Shown here: positions 44,549-53,747 of the stretch, piece by piece
How positions within the stretch are numbered: the first letter of the stretch is position 1
Layout: each line of letters opens with the position of its first letter
Source of the DNA: Roseburia sp. 1XD42-69
Lineage (GTDB): Bacteria > Bacillota > Clostridia > Lachnospirales > Lachnospiraceae
DNA: 64,000 nt
Reading direction: 5' to 3'
Assembly: GCF_003612565.1 (NCBI RefSeq)
Contig: NZ_RAZG01000004.1
Coordinates: forward strand, 1-64,000
The notes under the pieces: generated by a model
Database searches by the model: none
What the model saw: only the letters and a program-made list of their open reading frames with translations
What the model was told of the DNA's origin: nothing
Program-made: the position numbers and the translations under genes

Positions 44549-46552
44549 ATGACAGATGAGAAAAAAATATGTTCAAAAAAAATAAAATACTTCGTTTGGA
44601 TTTTGAGCGGTATCCTGCTGGCCTGGGCTATTACAGCTATGATACTTAGTCCCAAGGGCAGTATTTTTTGCTTTTTTCATGAAGGGGAAGTGGAAGATTA
44701 TGATGTGCTGCCAATAAATTCCCTGGCAGATACCATTGGAATGGAGATGGAAGAGGGGGTATTAAAGATTGGGGAGCCGGAAGCATGTAAAGGGCTTTTC
44801 CTTAGAAATGACAGCCTAAAGGCTCTGCCCTATCTCTATATCCAGTTGTCGAAATTAAATGGAGAAAGTTTGAATGGGACTTTGCTGGGATTTGACTCAC
44901 AGGGAATCCAGGTTATGGAAAAGAGCATTGTCCTTGTGAATGGAAGTAATGAGATTTTACTTACCCATGAGAAACTGAGCCGGATTGAATTTCGGTTTAC
45001 CGGGGAGGCGGGGAAAAAATTTTATGTAAACAGGTTGGATTTCAGGGAGTTGAAAAAAGAGTTTTCCTTTTATAAATATGCTTTGCTCTTTTTCTTTGTG
45101 TTTGGAATATATCTTGTTTTCACCTATGTGGTAAATAAAAAAATCCTTTGGCATCCGTCTTTCTTTCATCCTGTCCGTGAGATCATGGATTTCAATCAAA
45201 CGGTATATCTTGGCGTGTACAAAAGGTTCGGTAAGGTTGGGAATCTTTTCAGTGAAAAAACAAAAAGCAGGCTGCGGATGCTATGTTTCTTTTCTGTGTT
45301 TCTGGTAAATATTTTGGTGACAAAATTCTCCAATTATCACAATTCCATGGTCTACCGTTTTGAAGTTTTACTGGTGTGCTTTTTCCTTCTGGCGGCAGCA
45401 GTTTTATATTTGGGGGATAATTGGAAGAAAGCGGAATACAAAAATCCTCTGGTATCTTCCTGGTGTGTACTGTGTCTTTTGATGATACTTTCTGATTTTA
45501 TGGTACCCAAGAGAACCATGTACACAGGGTACTGGCTGCTGCTGTGCTGGGGATTTTTCTTTTGGGTGTGGAATCATATGGAAGAGCCGCAGCAGGTAAT
45601 AAAGGAGTTTGGCAGAGCCTTTTATGTTTTTTTCTGGCTGTCGGTACTGTTCTGCCTGCTCTGCACAGAGAGGGCGCCCGAATTTTACAAGGGGATGGCC
45701 AACAATCCAAACACACTGGGGCAGTTTATGAGTGTTTCCATTGTGGTGATACTTAGCCGTCTTTTGTCAGAAAATATTTCTTACCCCAGAGTGTTTCTTA
45801 TCTCTGCTGCTATGGATTTTGCAATATATTATACCATAATGTCCCAGTGCAGGTCGGCAATACTGGCAGATTTGTGTGTGTCTGTAATATTCTTTTTTTC
45901 TGTGATGCACTTGAAAAAGAAAAAAGAGGGGGGAGGGGAACTTAGGAAGAAAGTTATGGTCTGTATTTGTGCGGCTCTCCTGCTGTATATTCCCATAGCT
46001 GTGGGAAGTGAAAAAATTATGGACCATAATGCTGCAATTTCCTCCCATTTCCGGGAAACTGCGCCGGAGCAGGAACTCATTATCTCAAACCAAAGAGATA
46101 TTGTGTACGGTGCCCAACTGCCTGGGGGAAAGATTTTTGAGCGGTTTCAAAACTCAATGAATTTAAACCAGTTTTCCAGCGGCAGGCTCTATATTTATCT
46201 CCAGTATGTAAAACATATGAATCTTCTGGGGCATAATGGAAATCTGGATATATACGGCATAGGTACGGGGGCTCACAATTCTATTTTGATGATTGGGTAT
46301 AACTACGGCATTTTTGCCGTTATCCCATATATTATAATGATATTTTATGCTTTCGCATACAGCGTTAAGTATATGGTTTCTATGTACAAACGGCCGGAAA
46401 AATACGGATTTTTCCTGTGTGCCATGGTGGTGTGTACCATCATATGCGGAATGTTAGACCATATTGAACAGCCAATGCGCTATATGCCCTGGATTATGAT
46501 TTATTTTGTAATTGGCTATTTTTTTAGATGGGATGAGGCAGATGGAAATTAG
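44549..46552 (+). CDS. O-antigen polymerase/ligase-like membrane protein (first copy)
   Basis: This 667-residue protein has an N-terminal membrane segment (about 11-33), an extracytoplasmic beta-rich domain (about 40-170) and about twelve further helices. Motifs typical of the Wzy/WaaL superfamily occur: NNPNTLGQFM near 388 and GIGTGAHNSILMIGYNYGIF near 570. It could polymerise repeat units or ligate the glycan to an acceptor. The next gene has the same layout, so this is a tandem pair. No Wzx flippase is in the window; the exporters are ABC type. The role is therefore uncertain between polymerase and ligase. Confidence 0.8.
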   Translation: MTDEKKICSKKIKYFVWILSGILLAWAITAMILSPKGSIFCFFHEGEVEDYDVLPINSLADTIGMEMEEGVLKIGEPEACKGLFLRNDSLKALPYLYIQLSKLNGESLNGTLLGFDSQGIQVMEKSIVLVNGSNEILLTHEKLSRIEFRFTGEAGKKFYVNRLDFRELKKEFSFYKYALLFFFVFGIYLVFTYVVNKKILWHPSFFHPVREIMDFNQTVYLGVYKRFGKVGNLFSEKTKSRLRMLCFFSVFLVNILVTKFSNYHNSMVYRFEVLLVCFFLLAAAVLYLGDNWKKAEYKNPLVSSWCVLCLLMILSDFMVPKRTMYTGYWLLLCWGFFFWVWNHMEEPQQVIKEFGRAFYVFFWLSVLFCLLCTERAPEFYKGMANNPNTLGQFMSVSIVVILSRLLSENISYPRVFLISAAMDFAIYYTIMSQCRSAILADLCVSVIFFFSVMHLKKKKEGGGELRKKVMVCICAALLLYIPIAVGSEKIMDHNAAISSHFRETAPEQELIISNQRDIVYGAQLPGGKIFERFQNSMNLNQFSSGRLYIYLQYVKHMNLLGHNGNLDIYGIGTGAHNSILMIGYNYGIFAVIPYIIMIFYAFAYSVKYMVSMYKRPEKYGFFLCAMVVCTIICGMLDHIEQPMRYMPWIMIYFVIGYFFRWDEADGN

Positions 46553-48494
46553 GACAAAAAATTTCTTAAAAAAATATTTGGCAGCTGCGGTGGGAGTGGT
46601 TTTTTCTATATGGATTTCCGGGGTGATTACCTGCGGAACTTTTGATATAAATCAATTGGTACCTCAGGGGGAAGTGCATGAGTACAGCAGGCGCAATCTT
46701 ACTGGATCTTCCGCCACGTTTCTCTATGACAAACAGAAGAAATGTTTTGTATTAGACAGTGATGTGGCCAGAAAGCGTTTCGGGAAAATTAAAAGCAGCA
46801 GGGAGATGCATTATATATTTATGGAAATCTCCCACCTCCAGCAGGAATCTGTAGAAGCGGTGCTGGAATACCGGGATGAGAATGACGACTACCGGGGGTG
46901 TCAGTCCGTGGAGTTAAAAAACGGGGAAAACTGGGTTTGGGTGCTGGCGCCTGAATTTCGATATTTTACCCTGCAGGTTGAAGGTCACAAGGGGTTGGAA
47001 ATTTCCTTTGATAAAATGCAGGTGAGGGAAGGGGAACCTGTATCTAAGAAAATCTTTGTCCTCATAGCTGCAATCTCTTTTCTTGGGTATTTTGTTCTTA
47101 TAAACTGGACCACAAAATTTTATAAAAAGAAAACAGAAAAAACGTTTTGCAGGAATTCGTCATCCTACAGTGTTTTTCATGAGATATATCAGAACGTAAA
47201 GAAAAAATCAGAAACCACCCATAAAATGTATTCTTTTCACAGAAAAAAAGTAAGGGTATGTATATGTTGTATCCTTTTTCTATATATGTATCTTGTCAAT
47301 GTTTTGGGCTGGTATTCTAAAACCGAATATTATAAATATCATATGCTGCTGGCCTGCATCTGCCTCTTTCTACTTGGAGTCTTTTCCATTCGGGAGACAG
47401 GGGGTGTGACAGAGAGGGAGCATGACATTAAATGGAGCAGGATATGGGTTTGTTTTTGTGTATTCTTGTGCATTTCTGATTTTTGGGCCAGTAAATTTTA
47501 TAAATTTTCCGGTTGGATGTTTCTCATTTTCTTTGGATTTGCCTTTTACTGCTGGAAAAAAAATCAAGCAGGGGAAGAGATTCTTGGGGAGATATTTTCA
47601 GCTCTTAAGATTTTATTTTGGCCAGGGGTGCTCTTCTGCTTTTTCTGCAGACAGAAAAAAGGGGCGATTCTTTATAATGGCATTTACAGGGACAGTAAGG
47701 AATTTGCAGTTTATGCCCTGGTGATGTTTTTTATTTTTGTGTCTGATTATGTCTTTATTCTGGAAGGAAACAAACAGAAAAAATCTCAAATTCGGCTGTG
47801 TGAACTTGGGGCGGCAGTTTCTGCCTATTTTCTTCTGGCTTCCGGTTCTTTGGCCTGTATCTTAGCCGGGGGATGTTTTGGGTGTTACGTATTTTGGCGC
47901 AGGAGGAAATTGTGGCAAAGGAACACTGTGATTTTCCGGAGCCTGTGTTTCTGTGTGGTATTTACAGCACTTTTTCACCTGGGGTTAAGAAATTTGCCTC
48001 AGAGAATCGGAACAAATGTGACGTTTTACAGTGAGACCTTGGAAAGTTGGAAAAGTCAGGGAGAGTTAGATGAATTAAAACAAATAGACCCGGAAAACTA
48101 TAAAAGTGTAAAACGGAAACAGGATTCAGAGTTAGGCGGTATCTGGCGTGCATATCTGCGAAATGCAGGGGCTTTGGGAAGTAAGAAAAAAACGCTGTAT
48201 ATTCATGGAGGAAATCGGAACCCCCAGAACCATGTGGTTTCCATTCTGTTTCGCTACGGAGTGTTTGCGGGGATTTTCTATACCGGATTATTAATTCTGG
48301 CGGCAGGGAGGGCTTTTGTAATTTTCCGGGGGAAAAAATGTTCTAAAACAGAACTGGCATATGTAGGATGCAGTTTAGCCTTTGTTTTCGTGGGAATGGC
48401 AACAGAATTGGAAAAGCCCTTTTTACTGCCTGTGTGGGTTATTTTTTATTTGGGGCTTGGGGCAGAGGGAGTGGTTTTGAGAGACCAGTTTTAA
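46542..48494 (+). CDS. O-antigen polymerase/ligase-like membrane protein (second copy)
   Basis: The 650 residues start at ATG 46542; ATG 46533 is an alternative, and both overlap the previous gene's end. The layout repeats the upstream protein: one N-terminal helix (about 13-30), an extracytoplasmic domain (about 35-165), then about eleven helices. The polymerase-like loop is GGNRNPQNHVVSILFRYGVF near 568, without the GIGTGAH form of the first copy. Similarity to the neighbour is clear in layout but weak in residues, so the duplication is old. Function is uncertain between polymerase and ligase. Confidence 0.78.
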   Translation: MEIRTKNFLKKYLAAAVGVVFSIWISGVITCGTFDINQLVPQGEVHEYSRRNLTGSSATFLYDKQKKCFVLDSDVARKRFGKIKSSREMHYIFMEISHLQQESVEAVLEYRDENDDYRGCQSVELKNGENWVWVLAPEFRYFTLQVEGHKGLEISFDKMQVREGEPVSKKIFVLIAAISFLGYFVLINWTTKFYKKKTEKTFCRNSSSYSVFHEIYQNVKKKSETTHKMYSFHRKKVRVCICCILFLYMYLVNVLGWYSKTEYYKYHMLLACICLFLLGVFSIRETGGVTEREHDIKWSRIWVCFCVFLCISDFWASKFYKFSGWMFLIFFGFAFYCWKKNQAGEEILGEIFSALKILFWPGVLFCFFCRQKKGAILYNGIYRDSKEFAVYALVMFFIFVSDYVFILEGNKQKKSQIRLCELGAAVSAYFLLASGSLACILAGGCFGCYVFWRRRKLWQRNTVIFRSLCFCVVFTALFHLGLRNLPQRIGTNVTFYSETLESWKSQGELDELKQIDPENYKSVKRKQDSELGGIWRAYLRNAGALGSKKKTLYIHGGNRNPQNHVVSILFRYGVFAGIFYTGLLILAAGRAFVIFRGKKCSKTELAYVGCSLAFVFVGMATELEKPFLLPVWVIFYLGLGAEGVVLRDQF

Positions 48495-48549
48495 TATTGT
48501 ATTAATTCTTCCCTGCTATTCTTTTTAAAAAATAAGAGGAGATTATAGA

Positions 48550-49653
48550 ATGAAAATACTATATTTGCATATCGGGCTTCCCAAGACAGCAACGACATCG
48601 ATTCAGTTTTTTTGTTTTGAAAACAGGGAGATTTTGAAAAATAAGGGGTACTGTTACCCCTTATTTCCATGTTCCAATATAAGTGAAACCAGAAACGCCC
48701 ATTTTCTCTTGGAGAGTATTACAGACGAAAACGGAAACGAGAACAGAGAAAAGACAGAGCTGGCGAGACAAAAACATTACAGGGAGATAGAAATTTTGTT
48801 TGAAAAGTATGATAATATTGTACTCTCTGACGAAGCCCTGTGGCATAAGCTCTGCGGTGTCAAATCAAATCTCTGGAATGAATTGCTGGCTCAGTCAGAA
48901 AAAGGGGGATATGAGTTAAAAGTTATTCTTTATCTAAGAAGGCAGGATACCTTTGCAGAGTCATGGTGGAACCAATCTGTTAAAATGAACGGGCGTGTTT
49001 TAGATGAACCCTGGGAGGACTTTATAAAAGAGCGCTATCTTCATATTGACTATGCCAGGGAAATACAAAAAATAGAAAAACTCATAGGGGAGGAAAACCT
49101 CATTGTCCGCAGGTTTGAAAAGCAAAATTTAAAAAATCAGGATATCATTCATGATTTTTTAGATGTAATCGGACTGGAGTACGGAGATGAGTTTGCAGAG
49201 ATGTCCCAGAACAGAAATATCAGTTTGCTTGGAAATACCCATGAGATAAAAAGGATATTAAATAAACTGCCCATGCTGGACCGGGAGGGAAATGATTTTG
49301 TCAAATACTGCCTTCAGGATATTGCACCAATCAGCGGGGCAAGATACCCCAGCAGAATGTTTTCCCGGCAGGAGGCGGAAGAATTTCTGGGGCAGTTTGA
49401 GGAGGGAAATGCCTGGATAAAGGACAAATATTTTCCGGAGGAAGAGGGAAATCTCTTTGACTATGCCATGTCCGGAGGAGAAAAGTGGGAAAAGGAGAAT
49501 CCTTATATGCAGGACGATATCATATTATTTATGGGAGCGGCAATGCTCAGGATGAACAGACAGATACAAAGGCTGGAAGAGAAGAATGAGAAGCTTTATT
49601 TTTATTTAAGGCATCCTATCCGAGGACTGGTGAGGAAAGTGTTCCATAAGTGA
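48550..49653 (+). CDS. Sulfotransferase-like P-loop protein
   Basis: This 367-residue protein opens with YLHIGLPKTATTSIQFF, the PAPS-binding P-loop (KTATTS) of the sulfotransferase fold. ILYLRRQDTFAESWWNQ near residue 131 fits the 3'-phosphate-binding Arg/Ser motif. It has no membrane segment or signal, so it acts in the cytoplasm. The C-terminus (about 320-350) is a short coiled coil (MNRQIQRLEEKNEKLYFYL). It probably modifies a sugar of the glycan. PAPS synthesis genes are not in the window. A non-sulfating member of this fold cannot be excluded. Confidence 0.78.
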   Translation: MKILYLHIGLPKTATTSIQFFCFENREILKNKGYCYPLFPCSNISETRNAHFLLESITDENGNENREKTELARQKHYREIEILFEKYDNIVLSDEALWHKLCGVKSNLWNELLAQSEKGGYELKVILYLRRQDTFAESWWNQSVKMNGRVLDEPWEDFIKERYLHIDYAREIQKIEKLIGEENLIVRRFEKQNLKNQDIIHDFLDVIGLEYGDEFAEMSQNRNISLLGNTHEIKRILNKLPMLDREGNDFVKYCLQDIAPISGARYPSRMFSRQEAEEFLGQFEEGNAWIKDKYFPEEEGNLFDYAMSGGEKWEKENPYMQDDIILFMGAAMLRMNRQIQRLEEKNEKLYFYLRHPIRGLVRKVFHK

Positions 49654-49734
49654 GAAAATAAGTTTCAGTCGGTGCTTAGAAGCCTTGACAGGCTCTGCGG
49701 TGTGAAGCATCCATAAAACTTCCTTTAACAAAAG

Positions 49735-49799
49735 TTTACAAGTAAGCTAGGGCATGTTATAATACACATAGATATTTGAATTATATCTATGTGTATTAT
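49735..49799 (+). promoter_or_regulatory. Promoter with palindrome over the -10 box, copy 1
   Basis: TTTACA (49735-49740), a 17-nt spacer and TATAAT (49758-49763) with an extended TGT. A perfect inverted repeat follows: ATAATACACATAGATAT (49759-49775), a 7-nt centre, and its reverse complement (49783-49799), so the palindrome includes the -10 box and the expected start site. The downstream arm is followed by TTTTTGGG, so the RNA could also form a terminator-like hairpin. A nearly identical element is at 55190-55255. Confidence 0.75.
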
Positions 49800-49853
49800 T
49801 TTTGGGAAAATGGGCATCCATAGAAAGTGTTTGCACTGAGAAAGGGGAACAGC

Positions 49854-51458
49854 ATGGGCAAATATCTAAACCCTGGAAATATTGGTTTCCAGAGTGCTTT
49901 AAATTCACAGATTTACGTGGATAAAACAGGAATTATCGACAAAATGAACCGTGTGCTGGGGACAAAACAAAGATATATATGCGTCAGCCGTGCGAGACGG
50001 TTTGGAAAGACCATGGCAGAAGAAATGCTGGCGGCCTACTATGACAGAAGCTGTGATTCCAGGGAGCAGTTTAAGGGGAAAGTGATAGAACAGTCAGCTT
50101 CTTTTGAAAAGCATCTAAATCAATATGATGTAATTTTTATCGATATGCAGGGGATGCGGGAGCGCACCTTAAACGCAGTGCGCCACGGGGAAAAGATCAG
50201 CGTGGTGGGCTATCTTCAACGGGAAGTGATTTTGGAACTTCAGGAAACCTTTCCGGAAGCAGTAAAGGAAAATGAAATATCCCTTCCCGGGGCAATGTCA
50301 GATGTTTTCCAAAAGACAGGAAGGCAGTTTATCATTTTAATTGACGAGTGGGATTGTGTGTTCCGGTCAGATAAGGAAAACGGGGAACTGCAGGAGGAAT
50401 ATTTAGGGTTTCTGCGTTCTATGTTTAAAGATGTGCAGTCGGAGCGTTTTATTCTTCTGGCTTATATGACAGGGATTTTGCCCATTAAAAAGTATGGAAC
50501 CCAGTCTGCTCTTAACAATTTTTATGAATATACCATGGTAAAGCCGGGATTTTTTGCAGAGTATGTGGGATTTACAGAAAAGGAAGTGCAGGATCTTTGT
50601 GAGGAATATCAGGTGAGCTTTGAGGAGATGAAGCGCTGGTATGACGGGTACTACTTTGAGGGAGTGGGGCATGTCTATAACCCCAAAGCGGTAGTGGAAG
50701 CCATTCTGTCAGAAGAATTTGAAAATTACTGGACAGCCACAGAGACTTACGAATCCCTGCGATTTTACATTGAAATGAACTTTGAGGGGCTGAAAGACGA
50801 TATTATATGGATGCTGGGGGGAAACCGGTGCCGTGTAACGGTGAGAAGCTTTCAGAACGATATGGTGTCTGTAAAGAATAAAGACGATGTTTTAACACTG
50901 TTGATACATTTGGGGTATCTGACTTATGACAGAGAAAATGAGGAGGCATTTATCCCCAACCAGGAAGTGGCGGATGAATTTCGTATAGCGGTGGACGATG
51001 ATTACTGGAGTGAAATTATGGGTGCCCTGAAGAAATCGGAACAGCTTTTGAAAGATACCTGGAGCGGGAATGAGGAGGAGGTAGCGGCACAGATAGACGG
51101 GGTACACATGGATACTGCCTCTATCTTAAATTATAATGATGAAAATGCTTTAAGCTGTGTGATTTCCCTGGCCTACTACAGTGCCAGGAAGTATTATACC
51201 CTGGTCCGAGAGATGCCTGCCGGGAAAGGATTTGCCGATCTGGTGTTTTTCCCCAGGAGAAAATACGGGAAAAATGCCATGGTGGTTGAGTTAAAATGGG
51301 ATAAATCTGCCCAGGGGGCAATCCGGCAGATCAAAGAGAAAAATTATGTGAAGGCACTGGAAGGCTATGAGGGGGAAGTCTTTCTGGTGGGCATCAATTA
51401 TGATAAGAAGGAGAAAAAACATAGCTGTGTCATAGAGAAGGGTGTGGCAGAACGGTAA
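49854..51458 (+). CDS. AAA-ATPase-like and PD-(D/E)XK nuclease-domain protein (paralogue 1)
   Basis: The 534 residues start at ATG 49854, after AAAGGGGA and right before the conserved GKYLNPGNIGFQSALNSQ. The N-terminal part (about 1-290) is the PF09820 AAA-ATPase-like domain: YVDKTGIIDKMNR, then the P-loop-like RARRFGKT near 44-51 and the acidic ILIDEWDCVF near 168. The C-terminal part (about 400-530) is a DUF1703/PD-(D/E)XK nuclease-like domain with FADLVFFPRRK, MVVELKWDKS and QIKEKNYVKAL giving D, E-x-K and Q-x-x-x-x-Y. This family is abundant in gut Firmicutes and Bacteroidota; its role is unknown. A close paralogue lies at 57198. Confidence 0.85.
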   Translation: MGKYLNPGNIGFQSALNSQIYVDKTGIIDKMNRVLGTKQRYICVSRARRFGKTMAEEMLAAYYDRSCDSREQFKGKVIEQSASFEKHLNQYDVIFIDMQGMRERTLNAVRHGEKISVVGYLQREVILELQETFPEAVKENEISLPGAMSDVFQKTGRQFIILIDEWDCVFRSDKENGELQEEYLGFLRSMFKDVQSERFILLAYMTGILPIKKYGTQSALNNFYEYTMVKPGFFAEYVGFTEKEVQDLCEEYQVSFEEMKRWYDGYYFEGVGHVYNPKAVVEAILSEEFENYWTATETYESLRFYIEMNFEGLKDDIIWMLGGNRCRVTVRSFQNDMVSVKNKDDVLTLLIHLGYLTYDRENEEAFIPNQEVADEFRIAVDDDYWSEIMGALKKSEQLLKDTWSGNEEEVAAQIDGVHMDTASILNYNDENALSCVISLAYYSARKYYTLVREMPAGKGFADLVFFPRRKYGKNAMVVELKWDKSAQGAIRQIKEKNYVKALEGYEGEVFLVGINYDKKEKKHSCVIEKGVAER

Positions 51459-51473
51459 GGAAAGGACGTAAAC

Positions 51474-52016
51474 ATGTTGTTTGGGAAAAGAAAAGAAGAG
51501 GAACAAAAGCGTTTGGAGGAAGCAGAACGGCTCCAACAGCAGTTGTCGGATATTCAAAAGGATTTGAAAAAGCAGCGTATGGCGGTAGAAAATATTACAG
51601 ACGAATGGGAAGATTTCAGGGAAGGGGAGGAAAGCCGCATAGGGGAACTGTTGGACTGGAAAAACCAGGAAGACAATTTTATACAGCTGTTTGAAGAGTA
51701 TCAGGAACAGTTAGAAGGGTTAAAAAAGTATGCCGGAAACGGGGATAAAAACTTATTTCAGCAGATTCAGCTTGTGGAGGAGAAGCTTGAGAAAAAACGG
51801 CGGATGTGCGGCATTAGCCAGATTGCAGAGGCGGGAAGACCTGTGGACTATGATCTTCATGAGGTGATACAGGTGCTGGAAACAGATAATCCACAGTTGA
51901 AAGAAACAGTTGCAGAAATTTATTCCCCGGGATATATCTACAAGGGGAAAGTCAGGAAAAAAGCAAAAGTATCCGCATATTGTGTAAAGGAGAAAGATAC
52001 AGATGAAAGAGAGTAA
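51474..52016 (+). CDS. GrpE-like nucleotide exchange factor, divergent
   Basis: This 180-residue protein has the GrpE layout: a long charged coiled coil (about 1-95, EEEQKRLEEAERLQQQLSDI and on), then a small C-terminal beta domain with HEVIQVLETDNPQLKETVAE and SPGYIYKGKVRKKAKVS, resembling the GrpE ending around 'GY-L-GRVLRPA-V'. It overlaps the Hsp70 gene by 14 nt. GrpE releases ADP from its DnaK. The sequence is divergent and shorter in the core helix than housekeeping GrpE, so it is probably a dedicated partner of the adjacent Hsp70. Assignment rests on layout and position. Confidence 0.7.
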   Translation: MLFGKRKEEEQKRLEEAERLQQQLSDIQKDLKKQRMAVENITDEWEDFREGEESRIGELLDWKNQEDNFIQLFEEYQEQLEGLKKYAGNGDKNLFQQIQLVEEKLEKKRRMCGISQIAEAGRPVDYDLHEVIQVLETDNPQLKETVAEIYSPGYIYKGKVRKKAKVSAYCVKEKDTDERE

Positions 52017-53727
52017 CGGCAGTATTATCGTAGGAATCGATTTGGGAACTTCCACCACAGAGGCAGCCCTTATCCGGGAGGGAAAGCCTTGTATGGTGCC
52101 TGTGCAAGACGGGACGTTTATCATGCCCTCGGCAGTGGGGGTGGATGATACGGGAAAGCTGTTTGCAGGGGAGAAGGCGCGTTCCCGGTATATGATGCAC
52201 CCGGAGAGCACGGTTATTGAAGTGAAGAGGAAAATTGGTACGGAAGAGAAAATTACCTTAGGCGGGAAAAAGTATACGCCGGTGGAACTGTCAGCGGAGA
52301 TTCTTTCCGGTATCAAAAAGTACATATCAGAATTTGCTGGGGAAGAAGTGAGCCGGGCAGTGATATCTGTTCCAGCATATTTTGATGACCTTCAGCGACG
52401 GGAGACAGTGGAAGCGGGAAAGCTGGCAGGATTTGAAGTGGAGCGGATACTAAACGAGCCCACAGCGGCAGCCTTGAGTTACGGACTGGGGCATATGGAA
52501 GAAGAAAGCCATATCCTGGTATACGACCTGGGAGGGGGAACCTTTGATGTGACCCTTCTGGAGATGTTCGGGGGAGTTTTGGAGGTAAAGGCAAGCAGCG
52601 GGGACAACGCCCTGGGAGGAAAAGATTTTGACGAAGTCCTGGCGGTTTACCTGGAAAAGAAGTTTAAAGAAGTCTTTGGAGTGGATTTGGCAGATAACCT
52701 CTACGCCAGGGTAAAAGTAAAAGAGGAGGCGGAGGCCTGCAAGAAAGCTTTAAGTACCGAGGATTCTTACCGAATACTTCTGCCCATGCTGGAGGAAAAA
52801 GACGGAGAGCCCCTGGCTATGGATATCACGGTTACCGCAGAGGAATTTAAGGCGCTGACCAGGGAGCTTGTAGACAGAACCCATCATCCCATTGACGTTG
52901 TTCTGGGGGATGGAAAGGTTAAGCCGGAGGATATTGACAAAATACTGCTGGTGGGCGGATCCACCAGAATGCCAATGATTGCGGAAGATATTGAAAATTA
53001 TCTCCATATGGCGCCTTCCAGGCTGGTAGATCCGGATTATGCCGTGGCCCAGGGAGCTGCCATTCAGGCGGGAATTCTTTCCGGGAAAATTCATCAGGAA
53101 GAAAGCGTGATTATGACGGACGTAAATCCTTATACCCTTGGTATCCGCATTGAGGATGAGTTTACAGATGACAGAATGAGTGTAATCATCCCCCGAAATG
53201 TTACCATTCCTGTTACGAAAAGCCAGATGTACTATACAAGCTGGGACTATCAGACAGCCGCAGATATTGAAGTGTTTCAGGGGGAAGAGCGCATTGCATC
53301 CAGAAATCATTTTCTGGGGAAATTCACCATTTCCGGGATTCCCCCAAAAAAAGCAGGGGCAGAGAGAATTGGCGTGGAGTTTTCCTATGATATGAACGGT
53401 ATGCTGAGGGTGAAAGCCAATATTGTGAGCACCGGGAACGAGGCGGAAATCAGTATTGATATGATGAAAGAGAAAGAAGGGGAAACCAGCCCAAAGATGG
53501 ATGTAAGCAAATGGAAAGACGCCCCAAATGCAAAGGCATTTAAGACGGTAATCCGCCGTGCAGAGCGTGTGCTGAAAAATCTGGATTCCCCGGAGGAGAT
53601 TAATTTTTATCAGGAAGATTTGGAGGAGTGTATCTATCTCTTGAAACGGGCGCTGATAGAAGACAATATAGAGGAAGCAAATGATGTAGAGGAAGAATTG
53701 CTGGGTCTTTTGGAAGATTTAGAGTAG
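52003..53727 (+). CDS. Hsp70/DnaK-like chaperone, short lid
   Basis: This 574-residue Hsp70 family protein has an ATPase domain (about 1-365) that is well conserved: [14 protein letters not shown] (about 9-22), the [15 protein letters not shown] region, [14 protein letters not shown], the phosphate loop [15 protein letters not shown] and [11 protein letters not shown] substrate-binding-like beta domain follows (about 370-500, [13 protein letters not shown] and [10 protein letters not shown]). Only about 70 residues remain for the lid, against about 100 or more in DnaK, and the tail ends LLGLLEDLE without EEVD or a long disordered end. It is coupled to GrpE-like and J-like genes. Housekeeping dnaK is expected elsewhere. 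Confidence 0.9.
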   Translation: MKESNGSIIVGIDLGTSTTEAALIREGKPCMVPVQDGTFIMPSAVGVDDTGKLFAGEKARSRYMMHPESTVIEVKRKIGTEEKITLGGKKYTPVELSAEILSGIKKYISEFAGEEVSRAVISVPAYFDDLQRRETVEAGKLAGFEVERILNEPTAAALSYGLGHMEEESHILVYDLGGGTFDVTLLEMFGGVLEVKASSGDNALGGKDFDEVLAVYLEKKFKEVFGVDLADNLYARVKVKEEAEACKKALSTEDSYRILLPMLEEKDGEPLAMDITVTAEEFKALTRELVDRTHHPIDVVLGDGKVKPEDIDKILLVGGSTRMPMIAEDIENYLHMAPSRLVDPDYAVAQGAAIQAGILSGKIHQEESVIMTDVNPYTLGIRIEDEFTDDRMSVIIPRNVTIPVTKSQMYYTSWDYQTAADIEVFQGEERIASRNHFLGKFTISGIPPKKAGAERIGVEFSYDMNGMLRVKANIVSTGNEAEISIDMMKEKEGETSPKMDVSKWKDAPNAKAFKTVIRRAERVLKNLDSPEEINFYQEDLEECIYLLKRALIEDNIEEANDVEEELLGLLEDLE

Positions 53728-53747
53728 AAAAATACGGGAGAGAAGAA

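Noticed and set aside
51753-53310. Two long minus-strand open frames (190 and 186 codons)
   Set aside because: Both are antisense to the GrpE-like and Hsp70-like genes, which have clear family motifs.
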